From: DASPKM01 sp035628135
GTDB lineage: Bacteria; Bacteroidota; Bacteroidia; Chitinophagales; Chitinophagaceae
Assembly (NCBI GenBank): GCA_035628135.1
Contig: DASPKM010000010.1
Location: 1,178,001 to 1,242,000, forward strand
Direction of reading: 5' to 3'
Length of the DNA: 64,000 nt
Shown here piece by piece: positions 40,663 to 50,374 of the stretch; the first letter of the stretch is position 1, and the number at the start of each line of letters is the position of its first letter. Under the pieces are notes generated by a model. It was not told the DNA's origin. It did not search any database and saw only the letters and a program-made list of their open reading frames with translations. The translations under genes and the position numbers were made by a program.

Positions 40663-42198
40663 TTAATAACCGAAATTCTGCTTGAGGTTGGGATTGCCGT
40701 CTACCTCACGCTGAGGGATAGGCGCTAATATCCTTGCATCTGTAAATGCTACGTTGGTATAATGGGGCGCTTTTATTATATCCCTTCCCAATCGCTTGAT
40801 ATCCCAGAAACGGTGTCCTTCGAACGCCAGTTCAATCCTTCTTTGCCTTAGGATCTCTTCGTACAATGCTGTTCCTGTCAGGGCTACCGCGGGCAGTCCC
40901 CGGTTAGTGAGTATCAGGTTCAGGTCGGCCAGTGCTGCTGTTTCATTCAACACGGGTGAACCGGGAGTGGCCATAGCTTCAGCCCTGTTCAGGTACACTT
41001 CTGCTACTCTTACCACCGGAACGTTGTCCAGGTTAATGAAGCCATTTTTACCAATGTACTTGGTAGCTTCCACGTATATTTTACCACGGCCTGCGGTGCC
41101 GGGTTCATATAACAGGTTGCGCACGTCGGCTGTACGGCTGGCTACTACTGCATTCGCGGACCGGAAGTTGGCGTCGGTGTTTCCGCCCTGGAGCGTAATG
41201 CCCAGGTCGTTCAGCATGGAGATGGATGGAACCAGGTCTCCAAAGCCGCCTGTTACAGTTTGCACACCGGGTGTAACCAGCGTGGTAAACGAAGTTTGCA
41301 GCGATTCGTTCACACCTGTATTTTCTGAATTGGTTGCATACAAAACCTGGAACAGTGTTTCCTGGTGCGTTGCAATTCTCCAGTTGGTAACATAAGCACT
41401 TGCGGGTGTTAGCCTGCTGCCCACGCGGGTAATGCAGGAGTCGGCCCAGCGTTTTGCTTCTGTATAGTTTTTGCGGTACAGGTTTACCCTCGAAAGCAGT
41501 GCCTGTGCAGCTACCTTATTGGCAGTGTTCATAAAGCCAGCCCCGGTGGTAAATGGCAGGCGGTCTTGCGCGGCAGTGAGGTCACTCACAACCTGAGTGT
41601 ATACATCCGCAATTGGCGCGCGGCCCGGAAGCACGTTGGGTGCGTCGTTGATGTTGGTAGTGCCCGTTAACATGATGGGCACGCCGCCCCTGTCCTGTGC
41701 GGGTACAGTGGCGCCAGGAATATATGCAAAGGCCAGCGCCAGGTTAAAATGATACAACCCGCGCAGGAAATGCAATTGGCCTTCCCACGAAGCTATTTCT
41801 GTTGGCGTAGGCGCCGGGTTTATATCCAGTTTGGGAATCGCGTCAAAAACGAGGTTGATGTCGTTGATGGCGATATAGGAAGTTTGCCAGAGCGCGCCGG
41901 TAAAGTGCGCGTTGAAAGCATTGTTTGCTTCGGGCAACAGCCTGCCTGATTTATTGGTGGCATAGCCATTGTCGGACAATGCCTCGGGCAGCGCAATCAG
42001 GTCGCGGCCATACAGGCGCACGCCCTTGAAACGCGCATAGGCGCCGTTAATGGCTGCGTTTATACCATCACGTGAGGTGAGTGCGGTAGCAGCGTCTACT
42101 GATTGGCGGGGATCCACTTCGAGCGATTTTTTGCAACTGCTCAAAATGCCTCCACCCAGTGCTACCAGCAGTAATCCTTTTATGATTGATCTTTTCAT
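40663..42198 (-). CDS. SusD/RagB-family nutrient-binding lipoprotein (second pair)
   Basis: 511 residues. A lipoprotein signal ends in GGGILSSC. The body is the SusD fold: RSVDAATALTSRDGINAAIN, ALPEALSDNGYATNKSG, FLRGLYHFNLALAFAYIPGA, the TPR-like helices, and the C-terminal VPVVRVAEVYLNRAEA, LRQRRIELAFEGHRFWDIKR and APIPQREVDGNPNLKQN. It caps the SusC porin on the outer surface and selects ligand. It lies 24 bases downstream of its SusC partner. Nearby genes give no hint of substrate. Confidence 0.93.
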   Translation of the reverse strand: MKRSIIKGLLLVALGGGILSSCKKSLEVDPRQSVDAATALTSRDGINAAINGAYARFKGVRLYGRDLIALPEALSDNGYATNKSGRLLPEANNAFNAHFTGALWQTSYIAINDINLVFDAIPKLDINPAPTPTEIASWEGQLHFLRGLYHFNLALAFAYIPGATVPAQDRGGVPIMLTGTTNINDAPNVLPGRAPIADVYTQVVSDLTAAQDRLPFTTGAGFMNTANKVAAQALLSRVNLYRKNYTEAKRWADSCITRVGSRLTPASAYVTNWRIATHQETLFQVLYATNSENTGVNESLQTSFTTLVTPGVQTVTGGFGDLVPSISMLNDLGITLQGGNTDANFRSANAVVASRTADVRNLLYEPGTAGRGKIYVEATKYIGKNGFINLDNVPVVRVAEVYLNRAEAMATPGSPVLNETAALADLNLILTNRGLPAVALTGTALYEEILRQRRIELAFEGHRFWDIKRLGRDIIKAPHYTNVAFTDARILAPIPQREVDGNPNLKQNFGY

Positions 42199-42222
42199 AA
42201 TTCTTTTTTTAGCATAATATTT

Positions 42223-45200
42223 TTAGAAACCTAATTGTAATCCTACAGTTACATTCTTGCTCTGTGGAATGATACCAGTACCGGATCCAAGGAACTCAAC
42301 ATCGTATCCATACCAGTCGGAATGTGTCCAGATGTTGGTGGCCTGTACGTACAACCTCGCGTTGGAAAGTCTCAGGCGGCCCGAGATGCTGGTGGGCACG
42401 TCATAAGACAATGTAACGTTCTTCAGGCGGATGTAATCTGCCTTGAACCATGTACGGCTTCCAGACAATGCGCCGGAACCTTTTGCTTCAGTACCTACTG
42501 AGTTCTGGCGCGGGAAGGCAGTTAATTGTCCCGGTGTGGTCCAGCGTTTGTCAAACACATCCTGCACTGCGTTCAGGCGGGAGATGTTCTCGGTCAGGAA
42601 GTTCACCTGTTGGTCTTGTGCCAACCTTCCGTATTCGTATTGGAAGAATACGTCCAGTGTAAAGCCTTTAAACGTTAAGGTGTTGCTGAGGCCACCGCTG
42701 TATTCGGGCTGTTGGTCGCCGATGTACACGCGGTCGCGGGCCTGTACCTGGTAGGTAAGGTTTCCAAGTGTGTCGTACCACATGGGGCGGCCTGTTGCCG
42801 GGTTCACACCTGCATATTTCTGTGTGAAGATGGAGCCAAGCCTTCTGCCCACTCTTGTAGCGGGATCGCCGGGAATTTCTTGCAGGCCATTGTACAGCGA
42901 CTTAACACGGTTATCATTATACGCAAATACAAAGTTCACATTCCAGTTAAAGCCATCGCGTGCACGTGATTTTAGCAGGGTTCCGCCAAGGGTAACCTCT
43001 ATGCCTTTATTTTCAATTGAACCTACGTTCTGGGTAAAACCGCTGAAACCAGTTGTCCACTGTACCTGTTGTGTCAACAGCAGGTCCTTGGTCAGCTTCT
43101 GGTAAAGCTCTACGGAACCATTGATGCGGTTATTGAGAATACCGAAGTCTATACCCACGTTGGTAGTCTGGTTCTTTTCCCACTTCAGGCTCGGGTTGGC
43201 GAGCTGGCTGAAGGTGATACCACCGGAATTGTTATACACCAATCCACCGCTGTACAATCCCAACGCGTCGAAGTTGCCGATCTGGTCGTTACCTGTGCGG
43301 CCCCATGACAAGCGGAGCTTCAGGTTGTTCAACCAGTTCTGGTTGGCAAGGAATTGTTCGTTGCTGATGTTCCATGCGAGTTTGATAGAGGGGAACACGC
43401 CAAAGCGGTTGTCTGCACCGAAGCGTGAAGAACCGTCGTAACGGAGGATACCGCTTACGATGAACCTGCTGTCGAAGTTATAGTTCACGGTTCCGAACAC
43501 GCCCATCCTGCGGAATCCTGTCCAGAATTCACCTACGCCAACAGGGTTTGCTGCTGTGTTCAATGTAGTGAATTGGAATGTCGGGAATCCATCGCCTGAA
43601 GCGCTGATGCCTTCGTTGTTCTCGCTGCGGTATTCAAATCCAACGAGTCCGTCGAGGCGGTGCTTTTCAGCAAATGAATGGTTGAAGTTCAATGTTTGAG
43701 TGGTCAGGATGTTGGTGTTCCAGTTGCTCTGCACTTGTCCGAGTCCCTTTCTTACAAAGGCATCCGGTGTGCGCGGGTCGCGGAACAATTTTCCCTGTAC
43801 CAGGCGGTAGTCCAAACCAAAGAAGGACCGGAAGGTAAGCCAGGGCCTGAGCTTGTAATCAAGCGAGATGTTACCTACGGCCTGGTTGGTGCGCTGGTAA
43901 CCGGTATTGAACTCGGCTACTGCTATTACGTTTTGGTTAAGGATACCGGGCAGATTGTTCGGCGGTATGCCGGCAAACGTGCCATCGGGATTATAAATGG
44001 GGCTGGTGGGCAATTGGGTGGAAGCAGCAAATGCAGGGCTTCCCAGGAAGCTGCCTTCTACTGCAAATGGCAGATTCTGTTGGAAATTGCTCAGGTTAAG
44101 CGAAGTATTGATGGTCAACCTGTCGGTTGCTTTATTGCTCAGGTCGAACTTAACGGTACCGCGCTTGAAGTCGGCCTTGGTTACCACAGCTTCCTGCAAG
44201 TTGTACGATGCAGACAGCCTGAAGGTGGTACGATCGTTACCGCCGCTGGCGCTCAATTCATAGTTCTGGATAAGGCCATTCTGGAAAGCTGCATCCTGCC
44301 AGTCGTAAGTAGGCAAGCCGGCTATGATGGAATCCAATTGCTTATCGGTAATGGTGGCAGGTGTTGTAATGCGAACCTCGTTGAGCAGGAAACTTCTTTT
44401 AGCAACGATCGGAGTAACGGTAGGACCGCTGTTCATATAAGCTTCCACGCGCAATTGCGCATACTCCTGGGCGTTAAGAATGTCGAGCATTCTCAACGGC
44501 TGTGCAATACCTGCATAGGTATTGAACTGGAACTTTGTTTTACCGGCCTTTCCTTTCTTAGTGGTGATGATCACTACGCCGTTCGATGCCTGCGCACCAT
44601 AAATGGCAGCAGAGGCGGCATCTTTCAAAATGTCTATCGATTCGATGTCGTTCGGGTTAAGGAATGCCAGCGGGTTGGATTGTGTAAAGGAAGCATCGTC
44701 CCTGGTGTTCATTTGCACACCGTCTACGATGTACAGCGGCTGGTTACCCGCAAGGAACGATCCTGTACCGCGTATCCTTACGTTGATGGCGCCACCGGGG
44801 ATACCGTTATTGGCCTGTACCACCACACCTGCGGCGCGGCCTTGCAGGGCCTTGTCCAGCGAAGGGTTGGGAAGGTTTTCGATATCATCCCCGCGAACAG
44901 AGGAAATGGCGCCGGCTTCATCGCGCTTTCTGCGCTGTTGATAGCCTACCACTACTACTTCCTGCATATCGCGCTCGTCTACGCGCAAGGTAACGCTGAA
45001 AGTAGTGCGGTTACCCAGCGCTATTTCCTGCTGGGCCATACCAACCGATGAAATCACTATCGCCCTGGCCGAAGCCGGAACTCTTAGCGAAAAATCACCA
45101 TTGACGTCGGTAGTAGTACCGGTGGTGGAGCCTTTAATAACCACTGAAGCATTTTGAACCGGAGAGCCCTTGTCGTCAGTAACTTTCCCGGTAATGGTCC

Positions 45201-45267
45201 GGTCTTGGGCAAGGAGCTGGGCTGATAATAACAAACACCCTACCCACAGAAGGAGAAGTTTTCTCAT
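42223..45267 (-). CDS. SusC/RagA-family TonB-dependent outer-membrane transporter (second pair)
   Basis: 1014 residues from ATG 45267 (signal MRKLLLLWVGCLLLSAQLLA). The frame continues 26 codons upstream but without a signal. A carboxypeptidase-regulatory-like domain (about 23-105: RTITGKVTDDKGSPVQNASV) is followed by the TonB-box region and plug (QEVVVVGYQQRRKRDEAGAI, DILKDAASAAIYGAQASNGV), then a 22-strand barrel ending NVTVGLQLGF. Imports large or oligomeric substrates with TonB energy. Many SusC read VGYGTQ at the box; here it is VGYQQRRKRD. Confidence 0.93.
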   Translation of the reverse strand: MRKLLLLWVGCLLLSAQLLAQDRTITGKVTDDKGSPVQNASVVIKGSTTGTTTDVNGDFSLRVPASARAIVISSVGMAQQEIALGNRTTFSVTLRVDERDMQEVVVVGYQQRRKRDEAGAISSVRGDDIENLPNPSLDKALQGRAAGVVVQANNGIPGGAINVRIRGTGSFLAGNQPLYIVDGVQMNTRDDASFTQSNPLAFLNPNDIESIDILKDAASAAIYGAQASNGVVIITTKKGKAGKTKFQFNTYAGIAQPLRMLDILNAQEYAQLRVEAYMNSGPTVTPIVAKRSFLLNEVRITTPATITDKQLDSIIAGLPTYDWQDAAFQNGLIQNYELSASGGNDRTTFRLSASYNLQEAVVTKADFKRGTVKFDLSNKATDRLTINTSLNLSNFQQNLPFAVEGSFLGSPAFAASTQLPTSPIYNPDGTFAGIPPNNLPGILNQNVIAVAEFNTGYQRTNQAVGNISLDYKLRPWLTFRSFFGLDYRLVQGKLFRDPRTPDAFVRKGLGQVQSNWNTNILTTQTLNFNHSFAEKHRLDGLVGFEYRSENNEGISASGDGFPTFQFTTLNTAANPVGVGEFWTGFRRMGVFGTVNYNFDSRFIVSGILRYDGSSRFGADNRFGVFPSIKLAWNISNEQFLANQNWLNNLKLRLSWGRTGNDQIGNFDALGLYSGGLVYNNSGGITFSQLANPSLKWEKNQTTNVGIDFGILNNRINGSVELYQKLTKDLLLTQQVQWTTGFSGFTQNVGSIENKGIEVTLGGTLLKSRARDGFNWNVNFVFAYNDNRVKSLYNGLQEIPGDPATRVGRRLGSIFTQKYAGVNPATGRPMWYDTLGNLTYQVQARDRVYIGDQQPEYSGGLSNTLTFKGFTLDVFFQYEYGRLAQDQQVNFLTENISRLNAVQDVFDKRWTTPGQLTAFPRQNSVGTEAKGSGALSGSRTWFKADYIRLKNVTLSYDVPTSISGRLRLSNARLYVQATNIWTHSDWYGYDVEFLGSGTGIIPQSKNVTVGLQLGF

Positions 45268-45580
45268 AATGCATCTTTTTTTTGATTTTAATAGAAAGGG
45301 TTGAGCGCAGGATATTGGATGGAGATGGCGGATAAGGCCGGACAAAAGTCTACTAAAGCCGGATTAAAGCATACTAAGACAGTAAAAATAACGGATTTGC
45401 TGCCTAATTGGTTGTTTGAACAGCGTATTCGTTAATTTTTTTACAAAAGATCGAAGAGCGCATTTTTTGGGCAAACCGGAAGCGGCAATTGTGCCCTGAA
45501 CGTATAATTAATATCCATAATAAAACAAGAGAGGCCGCCTCTGCCGAGACAGCCCCTTCTTTATCTGCCCACGAGAAAAC
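45268..45580. other. spacer between the two Sus pairs
   Basis: 313 bases without a gene. It contains the terminator at 45521-45542 behind the first pair, and closer to the second susC a run of similar short motifs (ACTAAAGCCGG, ATTAAAGCATACTAAG near 45345-45390) that could be regulator sites. No FecI/FecR-type sigma or anti-sigma gene or hybrid two-component gene lies here. Confidence 0.5.
45521..45542 (-). terminator. terminator after the first SusCD pair
   Basis: On the minus strand AGAGGC and GCCTCT pair tightly around one base, followed by the T-rich CTTGTTTTA. Located 39 bases after the susD stop, it could separate the two pairs or attenuate read-through. Confidence 0.6.
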
Positions 45581-47056
45581 TCAATTGTCGGTCATCAGCT
45601 TGTTCAATGACAATTCATCTGATGAGATCGGCCAGATATATCCCACATCGGCCGGGGTCTTGCTGGGTGCGGTGCCCTTTGCCGGGATATTAAGCAGCAA
45701 ACGCATGATGTCGTTGTTGCGCAAGCCCTCGCCCAAAAACTCTATCCTTCTTTCCAGCATAATGGCATCTATTAATGCGGCATTGTCGGCGGGCGCCAGT
45801 GTAACCGATGGGTCTGACCGTTGACGCACGGCATTCAGCAGCGCAAGGGCCCTTGCATCCACACCAGAGGTGGTACGCGCAATGGCCTCTGCCAGGTTCA
45901 ATAATACTTCCGAATAGCGGATCACGGGTACATAGTCTGTATAAGGCGAGCCCGTTGTCCATTTTGAAACGAACATTTTACCATTGCCCGCATTGGTATA
46001 TACCAGGCTTGTCCTTCTTCTATCAGCGGCGCCCCAGTTGGCATTGGAAAGAATACCTGCGGGGTTCAGCCGGTACTCCGAGGAGCCGGGGGTTGATCCG
46101 TTCATGTACCAGTAAAAGCCCAATTGGTTCTGCGTACCGGGGTTGTCGCCAGCGGTAGTAGACATGGGCATGGAGAAAATTGATTCGGTAGTAGTATAAG
46201 GTGGTTTGAACACATTGGTAATGTCGGCCTGCAATGCATGCGCTACACCAGTGGTGGCCGTAAAGGGCGCATTGGCGCTTACTATCTTGTTCGCCTGCGT
46301 AATTACATCTGCATAGCGGCGCATGCTCAGCAACACTCTTGTCTTTAATGCAATCGCCGTATTGCGGTGTGCCCGGGTAGTGTTCAGCAGTGCCGATCCA
46401 TGGGTCAAGGGAAGGTTGGCTTCCGCAAAATCAAGGTCGGCCAGGATTTGTGTGTACACTTCTCCAACAGTGCTTCTTGCAAGGTCCGAAAAGCCGGGAC
46501 CCTTAATGCCCGTCAGCCGCAGGGGAAGCCCTGGTTTGCTGCCGTTACCGTCGGCATAAGGCCTTGCGTAATATTGAAGCAGGCTGTAATACGACAGCGC
46601 CCTGATAAGCCTTGCTTCGCCAATGTAGTTGTTGGCAAGGGTTTGGCCCACCACCGACGTGCCTTTTTCTGCCATACCATCGATGAACAGGTTGGCCATA
46701 TTAATGGTAAAGTAGGCCTGCGACCAAAGGTTCTTTACAGTGTTTTGCGAAGAGTTGGTCGGGTTCAGGTTATACACGTCGTATCCTGTTACGTTGTTAG
46801 ATGTTTCGTTCAGGAAATCATCGGCGCGTATATCGCCGTACACCACGTAACGGCCGCCGTAAAAATTACCATTCTTCATGGCTTGATAAATGGAGCGCAC
46901 CTGGTTCAAAATGCGGTCAGGCGTATCAAAGGCGGTCGCGTCCGTAATGGAGGTCTGCGGAATCGGGTCCAGCAGGCTGCGTTTGCAGGAGGTGGTGGTA
47001 AGCAATGCGCAAACGCTCACTCCCAGTATATATTTAAATTGTTTTTTCATTTTCAT
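45581..47056 (-). CDS. SusD/RagB-family nutrient-binding lipoprotein (first pair)
   Basis: 491 residues. A lipoprotein signal (GVSVCALLTTTSC) is followed by LLDPIPQTSITDATAFDTPD. The SusD hallmarks GEARLIRALSYYSLLQYYAR and YGDIRADDFLNETSNNVTGY come next. The end contains VPVIRYSEVLLNLAEAIART, LERRIEFLGEGLRNNDIMRL and VGYIWPISSDEL. It is 24 bases from its SusC. Sequence differs clearly from the second SusD, so the pairs likely handle different ligands. Confidence 0.93.
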   Translation of the reverse strand: MKMKKQFKYILGVSVCALLTTTSCKRSLLDPIPQTSITDATAFDTPDRILNQVRSIYQAMKNGNFYGGRYVVYGDIRADDFLNETSNNVTGYDVYNLNPTNSSQNTVKNLWSQAYFTINMANLFIDGMAEKGTSVVGQTLANNYIGEARLIRALSYYSLLQYYARPYADGNGSKPGLPLRLTGIKGPGFSDLARSTVGEVYTQILADLDFAEANLPLTHGSALLNTTRAHRNTAIALKTRVLLSMRRYADVITQANKIVSANAPFTATTGVAHALQADITNVFKPPYTTTESIFSMPMSTTAGDNPGTQNQLGFYWYMNGSTPGSSEYRLNPAGILSNANWGAADRRRTSLVYTNAGNGKMFVSKWTTGSPYTDYVPVIRYSEVLLNLAEAIARTTSGVDARALALLNAVRQRSDPSVTLAPADNAALIDAIMLERRIEFLGEGLRNNDIMRLLLNIPAKGTAPSKTPADVGYIWPISSDELSLNKLMTDN

Positions 47057-47080
47057 TTAAATTTTAGTGTTGGGTGGATT

Positions 47081-50000
47081 TTAGAAACCGATGCTCAACC
47101 CGATGGTAATGGTGCGGGCATTGGCAACAGTATTCCTGTCAATTCCCTGGTTGGTGGTACCATTACCGTTGGATGAAACTTCAGGATCGGGGCCAGGATA
47201 ATCTGTAAAGATGGCCAGGTTCTGACCACTTACATAAAACCTTGCGCTTGCGATCTTTGCTTTCTCCAGGATCTTCGCAGGCAGTGTATAACCGACGCTT
47301 ACGTTGCGCAGCTTTACAAAATCTCCTTTGAACACGTTGAAGTCCATAGGCAATGCGGAACCGTTGGAGAAGTTGTCGCCATACACCGCTTTCGGGATAT
47401 TGGTTACATCACCCTGTTTTTTCCATGAGTTCAAAATAGAAGTAGCGTTGTTCCAGAAGCGCTGGTCGTGCAAGCCGGCGTGCGTTCCATAATAAACATA
47501 AAAGCCGAGCTGGTAGGTCAGCAGCACGTTCACATCGAAATTCTTATAACGGAATGTATTGTCCCATCCGCCGTATTGCTTTGGAATAACGTTGCCATAC
47601 ATTACCGCATCGGCGGCCTGGGTGATCTGCCTTGCCGAACCATCCGGGTTGTTATACCGCTGTCCGTTTGCCCTCATGAAGTTGAATTGTCCCGGCGGCG
47701 CATAGAATTGGTAATAGATGGGTTCTCCCTGTTGGTTGATCAGTATCCTTCTGCCCGTTCCGGGATCAACACCGCCTGTTCTTACCACCCAGATGTAACC
47801 GAGCGAATAGCCTACTGCGGTCCTGCTCACAGTTTCCAATCCCGAAGTGGCTGTCAGGATTTCGTTGAGGCCCGGAGCCAGTGAGGTCACTTCATTTTTA
47901 TTGCTGGTAATGTTGAATGAAGATGTCCACGTAAAATCCCTTGTCCTGATCGGTGACCCTGAAATAGACAGCTCGATGCCTTTGTTTTCCATCGTACCTA
48001 CGTTCAAAGGAACGGTGGTGGGCAAACCTGCGGAAGGAGCTTGAGGCACGTTCAGGATAAGGTCGCTGATGTCGTTCTTATACCATGCAAATTCTATTTG
48101 CAGGCGATCGTTGAACAAACCCAGGTTTGCGCCCACATCGGTTTTGGTGCTGGTTTCCCATTGCAGGTCAAGGTTGCCGGCCTGGTTAAACACCAGCGTC
48201 GGCAATCCACCGTATAAGCCTGAGCCATAGGTTGAGTAAATCGCATAGTCGCCAATGCCGGCGGTATTGCCTACTTTACCATAGCTGGCTCGGATCTTGA
48301 AGGTGCTTATCACATCCTCGATGCCCAATCCCTGCCAGAATTTTTCTTTCGCAACTTCCCAGCCTGCAGACACACCATAAAACACTTGTTTCTTGGCTGC
48401 GAATGCCGAATATTCATCCTGCCTGAGGTTGGCGCTGATGAAATATTTTTTATCGAAGTCATAATTCAAACGGCCAAATACAGAGAGCAGGTAGTTCTCG
48501 CCAAACGCCAGGCCGCTCTGGTTGTTCAGTCCCCATCCTGCCTGTATTACATTATATACGGGGTCCGATACCTGGGTGCGGTTCAATCCGAAGCCCACGT
48601 TAGTGCGCCTGTCCTGCTCCTGTCCTACCAATGCGCTTACATTGTGTTTTCCAACAAAGCTGTAATCGAATTGGGCGGTATTGCTCCATGTCCATCGTTT
48701 AAACTTTGCATAACTGCTGGTGGCATTTCCCACGGCAGCAAACCCATCGCCGTGCACAGGCGTTTGGAAAATTTCATTGTCCACCAGCAGGTAGTCGATG
48801 CCGTACAGTGTTCTCAGCGTGATCCAGCTTACTGGCTTCAGTTGAACATATACGTTAGATTGAATGTGGTTGGACTCGCTGTTCGACCTGTTGAGGTCCA
48901 GCAATACCTGCGGATTGTAAAAGCCAACCTGCGCGATAGTATTGTTCATGGGGCCTACCACGTTGCTTGCGGTGATGTTATACGTGCCATCGTTTTTGAA
49001 CGGCGCTACGTTGGGTGCGTTCACCAGCACAATGCGGCCCAATCCCGCTGTGGCAAAGCCTTCCCCGGGCAAAGAGCCTGAAGTGGACGCCGCAAGGTTC
49101 TTTTCGTTGGAGAAGGCTATTTTACCGCCTACTGTAAGCACTTTGTTCAACTTGCTTTCCAGGTTGAACAGGGCGTTGGCGCGCTTGAACTCATTTTTCT
49201 TCAGCATGCCTTCCTGGTCGGTATAGCCTGCAGAGAAGTAATACGTGGTGGCGTCGTTGCCGCCTGAAACGTTGATGTTATGGAATTGGGACAGGCCCTG
49301 CCGGTACACCACGTCGGCCCATTTGGTGTCGATGGGATTGCCATTGGCATCGGTGGCCATGTTGAACTTCGTATATCCGGCACCGGCAGGATTGGTGGTA
49401 TTGATGGTGGGGTTGTTGGCCGCGGCCATGTTCTTGTGATCGGTGTATTGTTGTGCGTTCAATACTTCGGGTATGCCATAGGCTTTTGTCCAACCTACAG
49501 AACCATTATAGGTTACACGCGGACGGCCGCTTCTTCCTTTTTTGGTGGTGATGAAAACTACGCCGTTGGCGGCGCGGCTTCCATAAATGGCGGTTGCCGC
49601 CGCGTCTTTTGCAATGTCGATGCTTTCAATATCGTTGGGGTTTATGCTGGCGAGTGCGTTGCCTGCTGCGCTGGTGCTGCTGAAGTCGCCCGTAGGTGCG
49701 GGCACTCCATCGATCACGATCAAAGGGTAGGAGCTTAGCGAAATTGAGTTGGTACCCCTGATGCGAAATACAGGTGGCGCATTCAATACGCCGTTGGGCT
49801 GGGTAATTTGTACGCCTGCCGCCCTTCCTGCCAGCGCCTGGTCAAAGCTCTGCACAGGCTTATCTGCTACAGCCGCGCCTTTTACAGTAGCGAGGCTGCC
49901 CGTTACCTCTTTCTTTCGCTGGGTGCCGTAGCCTACTACGACAACTTCCTGCATTTCTCTTTCCGAAGATTGCAGTGAAACATTGATAAGGCCTTTGTTG

Positions 50001-50254
50001 CCAATGTTCATTTCAACCGGCGTCATGCCGACCGAAGAAAAAACCAGGATGCGTGCTGTGGGAGGAATGGTGATCGAGTAAGTTCCGTCGGTGTTGGTAG
50101 TGGTACCGATGCTGCTGCCCTTGATCTGAACCGTTACATTGGGAAGCCCATTTCCTTTGTCATCTGTTACAGTACCGGTAACGGTCCGGTTTTGTGCCAG
50201 GAGAGAGCCGTATAATAGACACAGCCCTCCCAGCATTGCCAGAAGTTTTCTCAT
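47081..50254 (-). CDS. SusC/RagA-family TonB-dependent outer-membrane transporter (first pair)
   Basis: 1057 residues. Signal peptide (MRKLLAMLGGLCLLYGSLLA), carboxypeptidase-like domain (about 22-100: RTVTGTVTDDKGNGLPNVTV), canonical QEVVVVGYGTQRKKEVTGSL, plug with SIDIAKDAAATAIYGSRAAN, and a barrel ending TITIGLSIGF. It is the first gene of the minus-strand run and therefore likely the regulated head of the locus; an inverted repeat and direct repeats lie just upstream. No glycoside hydrolase, peptidase or sulfatase accompanies the pairs, so the imported substrate is unknown. Confidence 0.94.
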   Translation of the reverse strand: MRKLLAMLGGLCLLYGSLLAQNRTVTGTVTDDKGNGLPNVTVQIKGSSIGTTTNTDGTYSITIPPTARILVFSSVGMTPVEMNIGNKGLINVSLQSSEREMQEVVVVGYGTQRKKEVTGSLATVKGAAVADKPVQSFDQALAGRAAGVQITQPNGVLNAPPVFRIRGTNSISLSSYPLIVIDGVPAPTGDFSSTSAAGNALASINPNDIESIDIAKDAAATAIYGSRAANGVVFITTKKGRSGRPRVTYNGSVGWTKAYGIPEVLNAQQYTDHKNMAAANNPTINTTNPAGAGYTKFNMATDANGNPIDTKWADVVYRQGLSQFHNINVSGGNDATTYYFSAGYTDQEGMLKKNEFKRANALFNLESKLNKVLTVGGKIAFSNEKNLAASTSGSLPGEGFATAGLGRIVLVNAPNVAPFKNDGTYNITASNVVGPMNNTIAQVGFYNPQVLLDLNRSNSESNHIQSNVYVQLKPVSWITLRTLYGIDYLLVDNEIFQTPVHGDGFAAVGNATSSYAKFKRWTWSNTAQFDYSFVGKHNVSALVGQEQDRRTNVGFGLNRTQVSDPVYNVIQAGWGLNNQSGLAFGENYLLSVFGRLNYDFDKKYFISANLRQDEYSAFAAKKQVFYGVSAGWEVAKEKFWQGLGIEDVISTFKIRASYGKVGNTAGIGDYAIYSTYGSGLYGGLPTLVFNQAGNLDLQWETSTKTDVGANLGLFNDRLQIEFAWYKNDISDLILNVPQAPSAGLPTTVPLNVGTMENKGIELSISGSPIRTRDFTWTSSFNITSNKNEVTSLAPGLNEILTATSGLETVSRTAVGYSLGYIWVVRTGGVDPGTGRRILINQQGEPIYYQFYAPPGQFNFMRANGQRYNNPDGSARQITQAADAVMYGNVIPKQYGGWDNTFRYKNFDVNVLLTYQLGFYVYYGTHAGLHDQRFWNNATSILNSWKKQGDVTNIPKAVYGDNFSNGSALPMDFNVFKGDFVKLRNVSVGYTLPAKILEKAKIASARFYVSGQNLAIFTDYPGPDPEVSSNGNGTTNQGIDRNTVANARTITIGLSIGF

Positions 50255-50297
50255 GTGCTTTTTAGTTTTAGTTTTAGTTAGAACAAGTTAGAACAAT

Positions 50298-50330
50298 ATG
50301 CAATATAACCAATGAACGGAAATATTGCAT
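50298..50330 (-). promoter_or_regulatory. inverted repeat upstream of the first susC
   Basis: ATGCAATAT (50298-50306) and ATATTGCAT (50322-50330) are perfect nine-base inverted copies 15 bases apart, about 45-75 bases upstream of the susC start. Between it and the gene are two copies of GTTAGAACAA and several TTTTAG units (50262-50297). The layout suggests a regulator site plus promoter. Confidence 0.45.
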
Positions 50331-50374
50331 TATGAATGGACAAATTAAAGTATGTGCGCGCTGCACGACTTATA

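Noticed and set aside
43678..45051. 457-codon open frame on the plus strand
   Set aside because: It lies entirely opposite a well-supported SusC gene; its product has no natural domain pattern.
48386..49081. 231-codon plus-strand frame inside the first susC
   Set aside because: Shadow of the susC reading frame, with no independent start signal.
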